43,018 nucleotides of DNA from Chloroflexota bacterium (GTDB taxonomy: Bacteria; Chloroflexota; Limnocylindria; Limnocylindrales; CSP1-4), in assembly GCA_003152165.1 (NCBI GenBank), contig PLZO01000087.1, positions 1-43,018 of the forward strand, given 5' to 3'. Positions 8,487 through 17,176 of the stretch are shown here, piece by piece (the stretch's first letter is position 1; each line of letters starts with the position of its first letter). The position numbers and the translations under genes are program-made. Under the pieces are notes generated by a model. The model was not told the origin of the DNA, searched no databases, and saw nothing but the letters and a program-made list of their open reading frames with translations.

Positions 8487-9176
8487 CTAGCCGCCGTCCC
8501 ATTCGTCGGGAGGCGGAGGCAGCACGGGCGTGGTCTCGGGTCGGCCCTTGCGGGCGGCCGTCACGATCTCCTTGATCCGGGCCGGCGGGACCGCCCCGAC
8601 GCGCAAGACCTCCGTGTCCCAGCCGTCGCAGCGGACCACCGTGGAGGGAATTCCGCCGGGCGCGGGGCCGCCATCGAGGATGATGTCGAGCTCATCGCCG
8701 AACTCGATCTGCAGGCCGGGAGCATTTGTCAGGTCGGGCTCGCCTGATCGATTGGCGGACGTGACCGGCAGCGGACCAAGGGCCCGGACGAGTGCCCGTG
8801 GCGTGCGGTGGCCGGGCAGTCGCAGGCCGATCGTCGAGCCGCCGGCAGTCAGGACGTCGAGCAGCCGAACCTCGGGGCGGCGCGCGAGGACGAGCGTCAG
8901 CGCACCCGGCCAGGCCGCGGCAGCAAGCGCTCGAGCGGCAGGACCGAAGACCGCGGTCCGTTCGGCCTGGCCGATGTCCGAGACGAGCAAGACAATCGCC
9001 TTGTCCGGCGGGCGGCCCTTCGCGGCGAACAAGCGCTCGATTCCGGCGGGGGCGTCGAGTGCGACGGCAATCCCGTACACCGTGTCGGTGGGCAGGCCGA
9101 CCAGCCCGCCCTGTCGAAGCACGTGGATCGCCTCGGCCCGACCCGCCGCGTCGTCCCGGAGCACTCGCGCCGTCAC
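8487..9176 (-). CDS. tsaC: L-threonylcarbamoyladenylate synthase (TsaC/Sua5 family)
   Basis: Makes threonylcarbamoyl-AMP from threonine, bicarbonate and ATP, the first step of the t6A37 modification of ANN-decoding tRNAs. 229 residues covering the YrdC fold only, without a Sua5 C-terminal domain. Motifs: GGLVGLPTDTVYGIA, KGRPPDKAIVLLV, PGALTLVLAR, IGLRLPGH and VTSANRSGEPDLTN. The GTG start overlaps the stop of the HAD gene by four bases (GTGA), so translation is probably coupled. It is the last gene of the rplU-tsaC run. Its place after prfA-prmC matches Firmicutes and other Gram-positive lineages. Confidence 0.93.
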   Translation of the reverse strand: MTARVLRDDAAGRAEAIHVLRQGGLVGLPTDTVYGIAVALDAPAGIERLFAAKGRPPDKAIVLLVSDIGQAERTAVFGPAARALAAAAWPGALTLVLARRPEVRLLDVLTAGGSTIGLRLPGHRTPRALVRALGPLPVTSANRSGEPDLTNAPGLQIEFGDELDIILDGGPAPGGIPSTVVRCDGWDTEVLRVGAVPPARIKEIVTAARKGRPETTPVLPPPPDEWDGG

Positions 9177-10063
9177 GACCCCAGGATCCCACTCGCGGCT
9201 TGGCGCCGGAACAGATCAGCATTCCGAACACCATCGGGGCCGGGCAGCACGAGCGCCTCGATCACCTGGGCAGCGCCTTCGTCGGCCACCGGCGGGGCGA
9301 TATAGCGGGCCGCGGCCTGGACCTCCGGCGGAGCGCTGGGCATCGCCACCCCATGGCCCACGCCCTCGATCATCTCGAGGTCGTTGAACTGGTCGCCGAT
9401 GGCCATCGTCTGCTCGAGCTGGATCCCCAGCCGCCGCGCCAGCCAGCGGACCGCTTCGCCCTTCGAAACCCGCGGCGCGAGGAACTCGAGGAACTCGGGA
9501 TGGCTGACCGTGACCTCGGCTCGTCCGGCGAAATGGGCTCGGGCGACCGGCAACAACAGGGTCGGCAATGGCGCGTCGGCCACGGCCAGGATCTTGGTGA
9601 CCGGGTGCTGGATCCAGGCGTCCAGGTCGGGCACGATCTCGGCCCGGGCACCGAGGAACACCGAGTAGTCGTCCGCGCGCGGGTCGCTGGCCGGCAGGAC
9701 GAACCGCTCGAGGTGATTGACATGGGCCGCGAGCCCATGCTCGGTCGACCAGGCCAGCGCCTCGCGGGCCACGGCCGTGGCAAGCGGTCGGTGGAAGAGG
9801 AGCTTGCCCAGCCGATCACCGGGTGCCCACATGTCACGGATCAGGGCGCCTTGGTAGGCGATGATCGGCGCGGTCTGGCCCAGGATCTCGGCGAACGGGC
9901 GGGCGCTCTTCGCCATCCGGCCAGTCGCGATCGAGATCTGGACACCGTCCGCAACGGCGGCCCGGAACGCGGCAACGGTCCGTGGCCGGAGGACCAAGTC
10001 CGGGCCGACCAGCGTCCCGTCGAGGTCCATCGCGATCAAGCGGATCGGGAAGCGCGCCTCCAT
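9173..10063 (-). CDS. Cof-type HAD-superfamily phosphatase
   Basis: 296-residue cytoplasmic hydrolase of the HAD IIB (Cof) group, probably acting on a small phosphorylated metabolite. Motif I is MDLDGTLVGPD near residue 11, with both catalytic aspartates. Motif II is ISIATGRM. A C2-type cap follows, then the lysine of motif III (SKGEAVRWLARRLGI) and motif IV GDQFNDLEMIEGVGHGVAM. The ATG start shares one base with the prmC stop and the 3' end overlaps tsaC, so it belongs to the translation operon. The substrate cannot be read from sequence; sugar phosphates or FMN-type substrates are common for the family. Confidence 0.88.
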   Translation of the reverse strand: MEARFPIRLIAMDLDGTLVGPDLVLRPRTVAAFRAAVADGVQISIATGRMAKSARPFAEILGQTAPIIAYQGALIRDMWAPGDRLGKLLFHRPLATAVAREALAWSTEHGLAAHVNHLERFVLPASDPRADDYSVFLGARAEIVPDLDAWIQHPVTKILAVADAPLPTLLLPVARAHFAGRAEVTVSHPEFLEFLAPRVSKGEAVRWLARRLGIQLEQTMAIGDQFNDLEMIEGVGHGVAMPSAPPEVQAAARYIAPPVADEGAAQVIEALVLPGPDGVRNADLFRRQAASGILGS

Positions 10064-10983
10064 CAGCCGCCGCGGTCTGGCGGCGCGACACGCTCGATCC
10101 GGGCCACGCGGTCCAGCCCGGCCAGGTCGGGCAGGATCGTCGCCTGCCAGCCCGGAACCAGCTCAGCGGTCGCGGCGATCACTGCCGGCCCCTGGTCCGC
10201 GCCGATCTCGAGGAACGCCGCCCCATCCGGTCGCACGACGCGGGCGAGCTGTTCGAGCAACCGCCGGACGAGGTCGAGCCCGTCGGGACCGCCATCGAGC
10301 GCCATGGCCGGCTCGAATGAAGCCGCCACCGGCAGCCCGGCAATCGCCGCGGATGGGATGTAGGGCAGGTTCGCCGCCACGATCTCGAACAGCGTCGCGT
10401 CCCACGGCACGAGATCGCCGAGCTGGAACTGGATCCGATCGGCGACCCCATGGCCGACTGAATTCTCCCGGGCCAGCTGCAGGGCATCAGGCGAGGTATC
10501 GGTGGCGATCAAGCTCACATCGCCCTCGATCCGCCGCTTGCGCAGCTCAACCGCCAGGACAATCGCGATCGTGCCGGCGCCGGTCCCGACGTCGATCACC
10601 CGTAGCGCCGGCGTGCCGGCCGGCCGCGGGGCGGAGATCAACCGGTCGACGATCGCCGCAATCACGAGATCAACGAGCAGCTCGGTCTCGGGTCGGGGGA
10701 TCAGCGCCCGCGCGTCCGTCGACAGGGCGAGGCCGTGGAACTCCTTGAACCCGCGGATGTAGGCCACCGGCTCGCCGGCAATCCGACGCTGGAGACTCGC
10801 TTCATAGGCCGCCGCGGCGTCGGCGCCGACCGGCGCGTCGGAGTGGGCAATCAGGCCGACTCGATCGACGTGCAGGGCATTGCCGAGGAGCAATTCCGCA
10901 TCGAGTCGGGGGCTTTCCGAGCCGGCCATCCTGAGTCGCTCGATCCCCGCATGGAGCAGGAAACCGACCGTGACCGAGGTCAC
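10063..10983 (-). CDS. prmC: Peptide chain release factor N5-glutamine methyltransferase
   Basis: Methylates the GGQ glutamine of release factors RF1 and RF2 using S-adenosylmethionine. 306 residues: an N-terminal helical domain with SPRLDAELLLG and RIAGEPVAYIRGFKEFHGL, then the Rossmann methyltransferase with IPRPETELLVD, SAM motif DVGTGAGTIAI and ATDTSPDALQLA. The substrate-binding motif, usually NPPY, is NLPYIPS here. The change Pro to Leu is unusual but keeps the Asn and Tyr. The GTG start overlaps the prfA stop (GTGA), coupling it to its substrate's gene. Placement directly after prfA is the common arrangement. Confidence 0.93.
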   Translation of the reverse strand: MTSVTVGFLLHAGIERLRMAGSESPRLDAELLLGNALHVDRVGLIAHSDAPVGADAAAAYEASLQRRIAGEPVAYIRGFKEFHGLALSTDARALIPRPETELLVDLVIAAIVDRLISAPRPAGTPALRVIDVGTGAGTIAIVLAVELRKRRIEGDVSLIATDTSPDALQLARENSVGHGVADRIQFQLGDLVPWDATLFEIVAANLPYIPSAAIAGLPVAASFEPAMALDGGPDGLDLVRRLLEQLARVVRPDGAAFLEIGADQGPAVIAATAELVPGWQATILPDLAGLDRVARIERVAPPDRGG

Positions 10984-12080
10984 TCCTCGTCGGGCTCGAC
11001 GACGGACTGGAGCCGTTCGGCCTGATCGGTGGTGATCAGGACGTCGATCATCGGATCCAGGTCGCCGTCGAGGATCCCCGGCAGGTTCGACCAGTTCTGG
11101 TTAACCCGGTGGTCGGACACCCGGTCCTGGGGGTAGTTGTAGGTCCGGATCTTGTCCGACCGATCGCCGCCGCCAACCATGGAGCGTCGAGCGGTCGAGT
11201 TGAGGGCGAGCTGCTTCTGCTTCTCGTCGTCCTGGAGTCGGGCGCGCAGGACGGCCAGGGCCTTGGCCTTGTTCTTGTGCTGGCTCTTCTCGTCCTGGAT
11301 CTCGACCACCCGGCCCGACGGGATGTGGGTAATTCGGACGGCCGAGTCGGTGGTGTTGACGGACTGCCCGCCCGGCCCCGACGAGCGCTTGACCTCGATC
11401 CGGAGATCGCGGTCCTCGTCGATCTCGATCTCGGTCGGCTCCACCTTGGGCAGGACGACGACGGTGGCCGTGGAAGTGTGGATCCGGCCCGACGACTCGG
11501 TCGCCGGAATCCGCTGGACCCGGTGGGTCCCGCCCTCGAACTTGAGCCGGCTGTAAGCGCCATCGCCGGAGATATCGACGACCGCTTCCTTGATCCCGCC
11601 GATCCCGTTCTCGTTCTGGACCAGCATCTCCGCCGCGAAGCGGTGCCGCTCGGCGTAGCGCAGGTACATCCGCAGGAGCTCGCGCGCGAACAGGGCCGCC
11701 TCGTCACCGCCGGCGCCCTGGCGGATCTCGACGATCACGTCCTTGTCGTCGGACGGGTCACGCGGCAGGAGCAGGACCTTGAGAACCGCGAGGAGCTGGG
11801 CTTCCTTCTCCTCCAGCCGGGCGATCTCCTCGCGGGCCATCGCCCGGAGCTCCTCATCCGTCTCGGAGTCGCGCATCTCGCGGGCGCCGGTCAACTCGGT
11901 CGAGGTGTCGATGAGCTCGCGGTAGGCGTTGACCACTGGCTCGAGTCGGCTCAGCTCCTTGCCCAGGCGGCGGATCGCCGCGGGATCGGTCGACGTTTCG
12001 GGCAGCGCCGCCTCGGCCTGCAGCTCGTCGTACTGGTGGGCGACCGCCTCGACCTTGGCCAGCAGATGTTCGTCGCTCAT
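10980..12080 (-). CDS. prfA: Peptide chain release factor 1
   Basis: Recognises UAA and UAG stop codons and triggers peptide release. 366 residues, normal length. A helical N-terminal domain is followed by RQGAGGDEAALFARELLRMY, the RF1-type anticodon-mimic motif PATESSGRIHTSTATV (RF2 would carry SPF), and the catalytic loop SSGPGGQSVNTTDSAVRI. The C-terminus ends in QAERLQSVVEPDEE. ATG start, 6 bases after the DUF1385 gene stop region. Its GGQ glutamine is the expected target of the adjacent PrmC. Confidence 0.97.
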   Translation of the reverse strand: MSDEHLLAKVEAVAHQYDELQAEAALPETSTDPAAIRRLGKELSRLEPVVNAYRELIDTSTELTGAREMRDSETDEELRAMAREEIARLEEKEAQLLAVLKVLLLPRDPSDDKDVIVEIRQGAGGDEAALFARELLRMYLRYAERHRFAAEMLVQNENGIGGIKEAVVDISGDGAYSRLKFEGGTHRVQRIPATESSGRIHTSTATVVVLPKVEPTEIEIDEDRDLRIEVKRSSGPGGQSVNTTDSAVRITHIPSGRVVEIQDEKSQHKNKAKALAVLRARLQDDEKQKQLALNSTARRSMVGGGDRSDKIRTYNYPQDRVSDHRVNQNWSNLPGILDGDLDPMIDVLITTDQAERLQSVVEPDEE

Positions 12081-12085
12081 CGCAC

Positions 12086-13024
12086 TTAGGCCGATGCCTC
12101 GGCGGCGGCCATCGGGAGTGGCTTCCGGTCGAACGCTGCGCTGCCGGCCGGGAGCGTCTCGCCGTCGGCCAGGATGGCCTGTTCCATCGACACGATCGCA
12201 ACTTCGATCATGTCGTCGGTGGGTCGCTTGGTGGTGATCATCTGGACCAGGATCCCGGGGTACATCACGATCTGGATGATCGGGTTCGCCCGGTGCCGCC
12301 CGCCCAGGCGGAGGAGTTCGTAGCCGATCGCCGCGATCACCGGGATGAGCACGATCCGGGCCCCGACCATGACTGCTAGAGACTGCTGGCCAACCAGGCT
12401 GAAGGCCACGATCGAGAGGGCGATGACGATCACCAGGAACTCCGTGCCGCAGCGCGGGTGCGCTGTCGGGTAGCGTCTGACGGCCTCGGTGGTCAGGGGA
12501 TCGCCGGCCTCGAGGGCGTGGATGGTCATGTGCTCGGCGCCGTGGTACTGGAAGACGCGCCGAACGTCGGGCGCGCGACCAACCACCAACAGGTACCCGA
12601 CGAAGATCACGACCCGAACGAGCCCCTCGACGAGGTGCTGGACGAGGCCGTTGTCCACGCCGGCGGTGGCCACCGATGCGATCAGCAGGGGCAACAGGAA
12701 GAAGACCCCGATGCCGGCGACGAGGGTCAGGCCCAACATCAGGGCCAGCGCTCCCTTGCCCAGCTCGACGCCGTCCTCAATCACCGACAGCGAGGCGCTG
12801 CGCACGAGCCAGCGCGTACCGATCACGAGCGTCTCGTACAGGACGACCAGGCCGCGGACGCCCGGCACTCGAGCCCAGCGGCTGCCATGGAAGCCCGAGT
12901 CGAGGCGTTCCTCGGCCCACACGATCCCACCGCTGGGTGACCGAAAGGCCACCGCAATGGCATCGCGGCCACGCATCAGGACGCCCTCGATCAGGGCTTG
13001 ACCACCGTACGTGAACCTGGGCAT
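12086..13024 (-). CDS. DUF1385 (YqhQ-type) membrane protein
   Basis: 312 residues. The N-terminal YGGQALIEGVLMRGRDAIAVA is the family signature (shown here in part: GGQALIEGVLMRG). There are four or five hydrophobic helices and the conserved PTAHPRCGTEFLVIV and YHGAEHMTIHALE histidine/cysteine motifs, which suggest a metal-linked membrane enzyme of unknown activity. In Clostridia and other lineages the DUF1385 gene sits between rpmE and prfA/prmC, as here. Start ATG at 13024. The cellular role is unknown; the linkage to translation genes is old but unexplained. Confidence 0.85.
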   Translation of the reverse strand: MPRFTYGGQALIEGVLMRGRDAIAVAFRSPSGGIVWAEERLDSGFHGSRWARVPGVRGLVVLYETLVIGTRWLVRSASLSVIEDGVELGKGALALMLGLTLVAGIGVFFLLPLLIASVATAGVDNGLVQHLVEGLVRVVIFVGYLLVVGRAPDVRRVFQYHGAEHMTIHALEAGDPLTTEAVRRYPTAHPRCGTEFLVIVIALSIVAFSLVGQQSLAVMVGARIVLIPVIAAIGYELLRLGGRHRANPIIQIVMYPGILVQMITTKRPTDDMIEVAIVSMEQAILADGETLPAGSAAFDRKPLPMAAAEASA

Positions 13025-13107
13025 GGCGCTCAGTCTACCGGTCCTGTTCGGGCCGGCCGCGTCCTGGCGGGCTGGGCGCCCCCTGCTGGGCCTAGCCGGA
13101 CATATGC

Positions 13108-13320
13108 CTAAGCGCGGACCTGGCGCTCCATGCGCTTCTGGAAGCGCTCGACCTGGCCGGCCGTGTCGATGATCGTCTGCTTACCCGTATAGAACGGATG
13201 GCAGTTGGCGCAGACATCGACGCGCAGCTCTTCGCGGGTCGAGCCGATCGTGTACTCCGTGGCGCACGAGCCGCACACGACATGGGCCTGATGGTATTTG
13301 GGATGGATCTTCGGCTTCAC
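13108..13320 (-). CDS. rpmE: 50S ribosomal protein bL31
   Basis: 70-residue zinc-type bL31, bridging the two ribosomal subunits. It has two Cys pairs, CGSC and CANC, that bind zinc, and the conserved NCHPFYTGKQ. The start is GTG (M-K-P-K-I-H-P). This is the zinc-dependent (C+) paralogue; a zinc-free copy elsewhere would suggest Zur control, but none is in the window. It sits between rpmA and the DUF1385 gene. Confidence 0.96.
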   Translation of the reverse strand: MKPKIHPKYHQAHVVCGSCATEYTIGSTREELRVDVCANCHPFYTGKQTIIDTAGQVERFQKRMERQVRA

Positions 13321-13394
13321 GACTGGGTTTCTCCTCCGACGCCTTCCGAGCGGGACGTAGCCCGCCGGTGGCCGCCGGCTATGCGGACCGGAAC

Positions 13395-13685
13395 CTATGC
13401 CTCGGCCGCGACCGGCGAGGCTGCCGCGGGCGAGACAGGCTCGACGCGGATGCGCTTCTTGGACTTGGTCTGGTGCTCGAAGTGGACCTTGCCGGTAACC
13501 GTGGCGAAGACCGTGTAGTCCCTGCCCAGGCCGGTCCCGGTGCCGGACCGGAAGGTCATCCCGCGCTGGCGGACGATGATCGAGCCGGCCGGGACGAGCT
13601 GGCCGTCGCCGACCTTCACGCCGAGCCGCTGGCCAACGCTGTCGCGGCCGTTCTTCGAGCTCGAGCCTGCCTTCTTGTGGGCCAT
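13395..13685 (-). CDS. rpmA: 50S ribosomal protein bL27
   Basis: 96 residues, near the peptidyl-transferase centre. The N-terminus [16 protein letters not shown] lacks the cleavable extension of Firmicutes bL27, so no Prp-type processing is expected. Conserved [16 protein letters not shown] and [23 protein letters not shown] follow. The C-terminus carries a short Ala/Pro tail. It starts 4 bases after rplU, the standard rplU-rpmA pair. Confidence 0.97.
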   Translation of the reverse strand: MAHKKAGSSSKNGRDSVGQRLGVKVGDGQLVPAGSIIVRQRGMTFRSGTGTGLGRDYTVFATVTGKVHFEHQTKSKKRIRVEPVSPAAASPVAAEA

Positions 13686-13689
13686 GGGG

Positions 13690-14322
13690 CTACGTGTCCT
13701 TCTTCGTGGTCGGCTTCGGCGCCGGCTTGGCCGGGGCCTTGGTCGCGGCCTTGGCAGCGGGTTTGGCAGTTGTCTTGGCGGTTGTCTTGGCGGTTGTCTT
13801 GGCGGCCGGTTTGGCCGACTTGGCCGCGCTGGCCTTCGAGGCAGCGCCGGTTTCGGATTTGGCGTCCGGCTTGGGGGCGTTGCGGGCGGCCAGCTTGGCG
13901 GCGAGCGCGGCGTCCTCGGCAGCCTGGCGCTTGGCGCCCTCTTCGAGGCGCTGGCGCTCGGTCCTGGCGTCGGACTGGGCCTTCTCGAGCGCGGCGGCTG
14001 CGCTCTTGCCGTTCAGCACGACATCGGTGATTCGAAGCAGCAGGAAGTCCTGGCGATGACCCTTCTTCACCCGGCGGCGGGCCTTCGGGCGGTACTTGAA
14101 CGAGATCACCTTGGGGGCGCGGTCCTGGCGGACGACCTCGGCGCTCACCGATGCCCCGGCGACGAGCGGTCGGCCAATCGAGGCCTGGTCTCCGTCGGCC
14201 ACGAGCAACACGCGATCGAGGGCGACCGACTCGCCCGTGCCGGCGTCGAGCAGCTCGACCTCGAGCTCCGTGCCGACCTCTACGCGGTACTGCTTCCCGC
14301 CGGTCTCGATGACTGCGTACAT
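13690..14322 (-). CDS. rplU: 50S ribosomal protein bL21 with long lysine/alanine-rich C-terminal extension
   Basis: Residues 1-104 are a normal bL21 ([17 protein letters not shown], then the 23S-binding [17 protein letters not shown]). Most bL21 proteins end there at 100-105 residues. This one continues with a charged predicted coiled coil (107-146) and a low-complexity tail of repeated [10 protein letters not shown] units (147-210), histone-H1-like. Such basic tails occur on ribosomal proteins of some Actinobacteria and Chloroflexota and probably contact RNA. The start is ATG. A promoter is readable about 90 bases upstream, so this is the first gene of the rplU-rpmA-rpmE-prfA operon. Confidence 0.92.
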   Translation of the reverse strand: MYAVIETGGKQYRVEVGTELEVELLDAGTGESVALDRVLLVADGDQASIGRPLVAGASVSAEVVRQDRAPKVISFKYRPKARRRVKKGHRQDFLLLRITDVVLNGKSAAAALEKAQSDARTERQRLEEGAKRQAAEDAALAAKLAARNAPKPDAKSETGAASKASAAKSAKPAAKTTAKTTAKTTAKPAAKAATKAPAKPAPKPTTKKDT

Positions 14323-14412
14323 GGATCCTCAGATGTGCGGGCCGACCGAGTCCGGCGACCGCTTACGATTAGACATGGGACGACGCCCAGACGGATCCGG
14401 GCGCGAACCGGC

Positions 14413-14442
14413 AGTGTACGGCTGACCCGCTCCGAGCGTCAA
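14413..14442 (-). promoter_or_regulatory. Sigma-70-type promoter for the rplU operon
   Basis: On the minus strand TTGACG (14437-14442) and TACACT (14413-14418) are separated by 18 bases. Predicted transcription start is near 14406, giving a leader of about 84 bases before the rplU ATG. The same TTGACG -35 recurs at the two PadR promoters in this window, which supports a shared sigma factor preference. Confidence 0.6.
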
Positions 14443-14516
14443 CCGGCACAGGAGAAGGGAGATAAGGGCCTCGGATCTGTCGCGAACCCGGACGCGGCGA
14501 CGGACGAGTCGGCCGC

Positions 14517-16502
14517 CTACTTGCTCGGCCTGGAGGCTGTCGCGATGCCCCATTCGCCGCCGTGCACAACGCCCACCAGTGCACGGTTTGGGCCTTTGGG
14601 CGCCTTTGTGACGCGCACCTCCCCACCCGAGGTCATCAGAAATTCGCCAGCGGCGTGTCCTGACTGGGTCAGGAGATCGAGATGAACCAATCCCGCGGCA
14701 CCGAGTCCTAGCGCCTTTCGTGCGTCGAGCGGGACGGTCAGATGGCCAGTCGGCGGCGTGTCTCCGACGAAGAGCGTCACCGGCAAGGTGGTCCAGCAGA
14801 CTCTTATGAGCAGGTGCAATCAACTCGTCGGATAGTCGTACCGCCAGTCCGACCGTCACCACCCACGTCTCGAGTGTGCGCACGTCGAGCTCTGGCCCAT
14901 ACCCCTCGCCCCGCAATGACCTGACCACCGACACGCCGAGGCGGCGAAATTCTGCAGGTGTGAGATGTAGCTGCTGTCCCGTCAGCCACTCGAGGGCGTA
15001 TTCCTCTAATGTGATCCGCCCAAGAGGGCCATCAACAGGACCTCCGTGGCCAGTGTCACGCATGATTAGGAGCGATACGTACGCATTGATGAGTGACGAC
15101 TCAGTGGTAGGCAGCTGCCCGGTCGCCATCTTGGCGCCTCGGATTAAACCGAGCATGAGGGGATTCCGCGCGAGCGTCTGAAGAGCCTCAGGCAATCTCC
15201 AAGGCGGCTCGTCCAGAACGACTTCAATCTGCTCGTTTCCGAGGGGCTGGAGATGCAGATCGGTCCAATCCGCGAAGGACTTGGGTACACGGGCCGGTCG
15301 GGTCGTCAGGACAACCTGCAAGGCAGCGTGGATCATGGCAAATTCGGCCACCTCTCGCTCAGCCCTGTCCCTAGCGGCGGCCGGGACTTCGTCCATTCCA
15401 TCCAATACGAGGAAGGCGCTAGGCCGCCGCAGCAACGACTCCACCTCGGCGCTGGAGGGTTGGCGTTTGAGCGCCCGCGCCATCTCGGCTCTGATTACCG
15501 ATGCCAGATCTGTCGCCCAAGCGCCGAGCCGACGTGGAGGCCCTCTCGGCCCTGTTCCAGCCAAGACCGCGCCATGTCAGCGGCGATTCTGCTCTTTCCA
15601 GAGCCATGGGCGCCGATGAGAACGGTTCGTCGGGGCATTGCGGCGAGGTTCAGCGGTTCGCCGTCCGCAAATCCGCCGCCAGCGACCCTGCGATCGAGCT
15701 CAGGGAGTTGCGCGATATCGAGTCGCCGCAACCTAGTCTCAACCTCGTCAGCGTATGCCTGTCGATCGGGGATAGCCGCCCATCGGGATGAGATGAGTGC
15801 GATGCCTGCATCCAGCAGGGTCTGTCTGAGCGTCAGTCGGGAGATACGACGGCGAGCGATGGCGCTCGTACGCACAAGACGGAGGACTGGATCTACGGCT
15901 ACTGCCGGGTCGCCTACGAGCCCTTCGAGTCGTTGCTCGAGCTGGGAACTTAGATGTGACGGGTCCCCTATATTGTCGCGCACATTGATCGATGCGAACA
16001 AGCTAAGGGCTTCATTTCGATCGATCTTGAGGTGGTTGCGGCACGAGGCCACAAAGGCAACACCATCTGCCCGGAGGCGTTTGTCCCATTCGACAAGCGC
16101 CAGGTCGACGGCCTCAACGTGGTCTGTGGCAATGCCGTCAGCGTTCGCCTTGGAATCTCGGGCGCGCTGCGCCGCCTCGCGCAGTTTCCGGGCACTCGAA
16201 CTAGTGACAAGAAGAAGGGACGCGTCTGGCGTCGACCTGTGCTGTTTCAATAATTGATCGAGAACGCCCTCGCGTGCGAGTGTTGTCGCAGTCCATTCGG
16301 CGCCTGGCGAAAACTCCTTTACCTGCGCGTACGTGTCTGCGGTTGTGGCCCGCTGAACCAGAATGTCGTCGACGTCGGCAAAGGCCTCCGGCCACACGCC
16401 TAAGACGTCGTCGTTGCGGGCCATTTCTGCCACGTCAAGGGCGGCGACGAGGTCTTGGTAGCGGTAGCCAGAGTCCCCGGCCGGTCTTCCTGGCTCCGGC
16501 AT
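14517..16502 (-). pseudogene. Nuclease-NACHT NTPase (Avs/bNACHT-type defence protein), frameshifted
   Basis: One gene of about 661 codons split over two frames. Part 1 (16502 to about 15520; ATG start with GAGAGG ribosome site) begins with GYRYQDLVAALDVAEM and a DUF4297/Cap4-like PD-(D/E)XK nuclease pattern: WPEAFADVDDILV (Asp45/46) and YAQVKE (Gln60, Lys62). It ends with a Walker A GAHGSGKS (15591-15614). Part 2 (about 15550 to 14790) continues in the -1 frame with LGAWATDLASVIRAEM, Walker B FLVLDGMDEV, sensor VVLTTRP and a NACHT-end motif HKSLLDHLAGDAL. Part 3 returns to the first frame (14517-14819) with GHLTVPLDARKALGLG and stops at 14517. Two opposite single-base shifts explain it. NACHT NTPases with nuclease effectors kill or arrest phage-infected cells. 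True decay and assembly error cannot be told apart here. Confidence 0.72.
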
Positions 16503-16868
16503 CTTCTCGCCTCTCTATTTGTCAACCCTTGGACCAGGTCGACTTCCAGTCTAGGTTCGCGCCGGGCCGCGCGGGTCACCCGATGACGCAAATGGGTGTC
16601 CGGATCCCGGACTCCAAGGGCCAAGACCGGTCGCGGCATCTTGCCCTCTACGCCCGGCCATCGAGAAATCGGTCAGGACTGCTCGACGGCAGTTCGGCCC
16701 AGTGCTCTGGAGCGGGATTAATCGGTTGGACTCAGAAAGAAGCTATCGGACGTAGGGTTGGGCCATTGCTGGGGCGTCCTTGTCCGCCACGATCAGCCGC
16801 AGACGATCTCCATAGGCTGCCGAGACCTCAACCAACAGCTCGCCGTCGTGAGCCTGAGTGACCCGTAC
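16503..16868. other. Region between NACHT gene and zinc-ribbon gene
   Basis: About 365 bases, probably holding divergent promoters. On the minus strand a TTGACA lies only 17 bases from the NACHT ATG, too close to act as its -35. A short minus-strand reading (16743-16870, ending AMAQPYVR) has coding-like third positions but no start or family and could be a gene remnant. No RNA gene seen. Confidence 0.4.
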
Positions 16869-17105
16869 ATGACCACGCCAGAGGCTGCCGAGCCCTGTTC
16901 TGGTTGTGGCGAGGAAACGGCGGCTGGCAGCGTCTTCTTCTCCGATCGTCACGCGATCGAGCAGGCGGATGGGCGACGGGCCTACCTCTGCGCCCTCTGC
17001 GACTCGCGTATTCGATCGTCGCGCAAGGGCAGGCCGCTGACGGCCCAGGAAGTCCGAAGCATCGTCGAGAACGGCTCGGCGATCGCCCTTACGTGGCGGC
17101 CCTGA
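16869..17105 (+). CDS. Small zinc-ribbon protein, function unknown
   Basis: 78 residues from ATG 16869 (MTTPEAAEPCSGCGEETAAG). Two CxxC pairs (CSGC and CALC, about 37 residues apart) should bind one zinc, as in a ribbon or knuckle. The C-terminal half is basic (RIRSSRKGRPLTAQEV). No enzyme motif. It stands alone on the plus strand between the NACHT gene and the first PadR module; the next gene is convergent. It could be a nucleic-acid- or protein-binding adaptor (inferred). Confidence 0.55.
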   Translation: MTTPEAAEPCSGCGEETAAGSVFFSDRHAIEQADGRRAYLCALCDSRIRSSRKGRPLTAQEVRSIVENGSAIALTWRP

Positions 17106-17176
17106 GTCATTAGCGGGCTCAAAGGCAAGAAGAACGCCACACGATGGGTGGATCGTGGTGCTCAGCGGCCGCCTGC

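Noticed and set aside
8792-10363. Plus-strand open frame of more than 500 codons
   Set aside because: Antisense to tsaC, the HAD gene and prmC, which have clear motifs; composition is Arg/Gly-rich.
15495-15564. Programmed ribosomal frameshift in the NACHT gene
   Set aside because: No slippery heptamer or following structure is visible at the switch, and a second, opposite shift occurs downstream; mutation or assembly error is simpler.
16743-16952. Minus-strand ORF ending AMAQPYVR
   Set aside because: Part has coding-like third positions, but it is antisense to the zinc-ribbon gene and lacks a start signal and a family.
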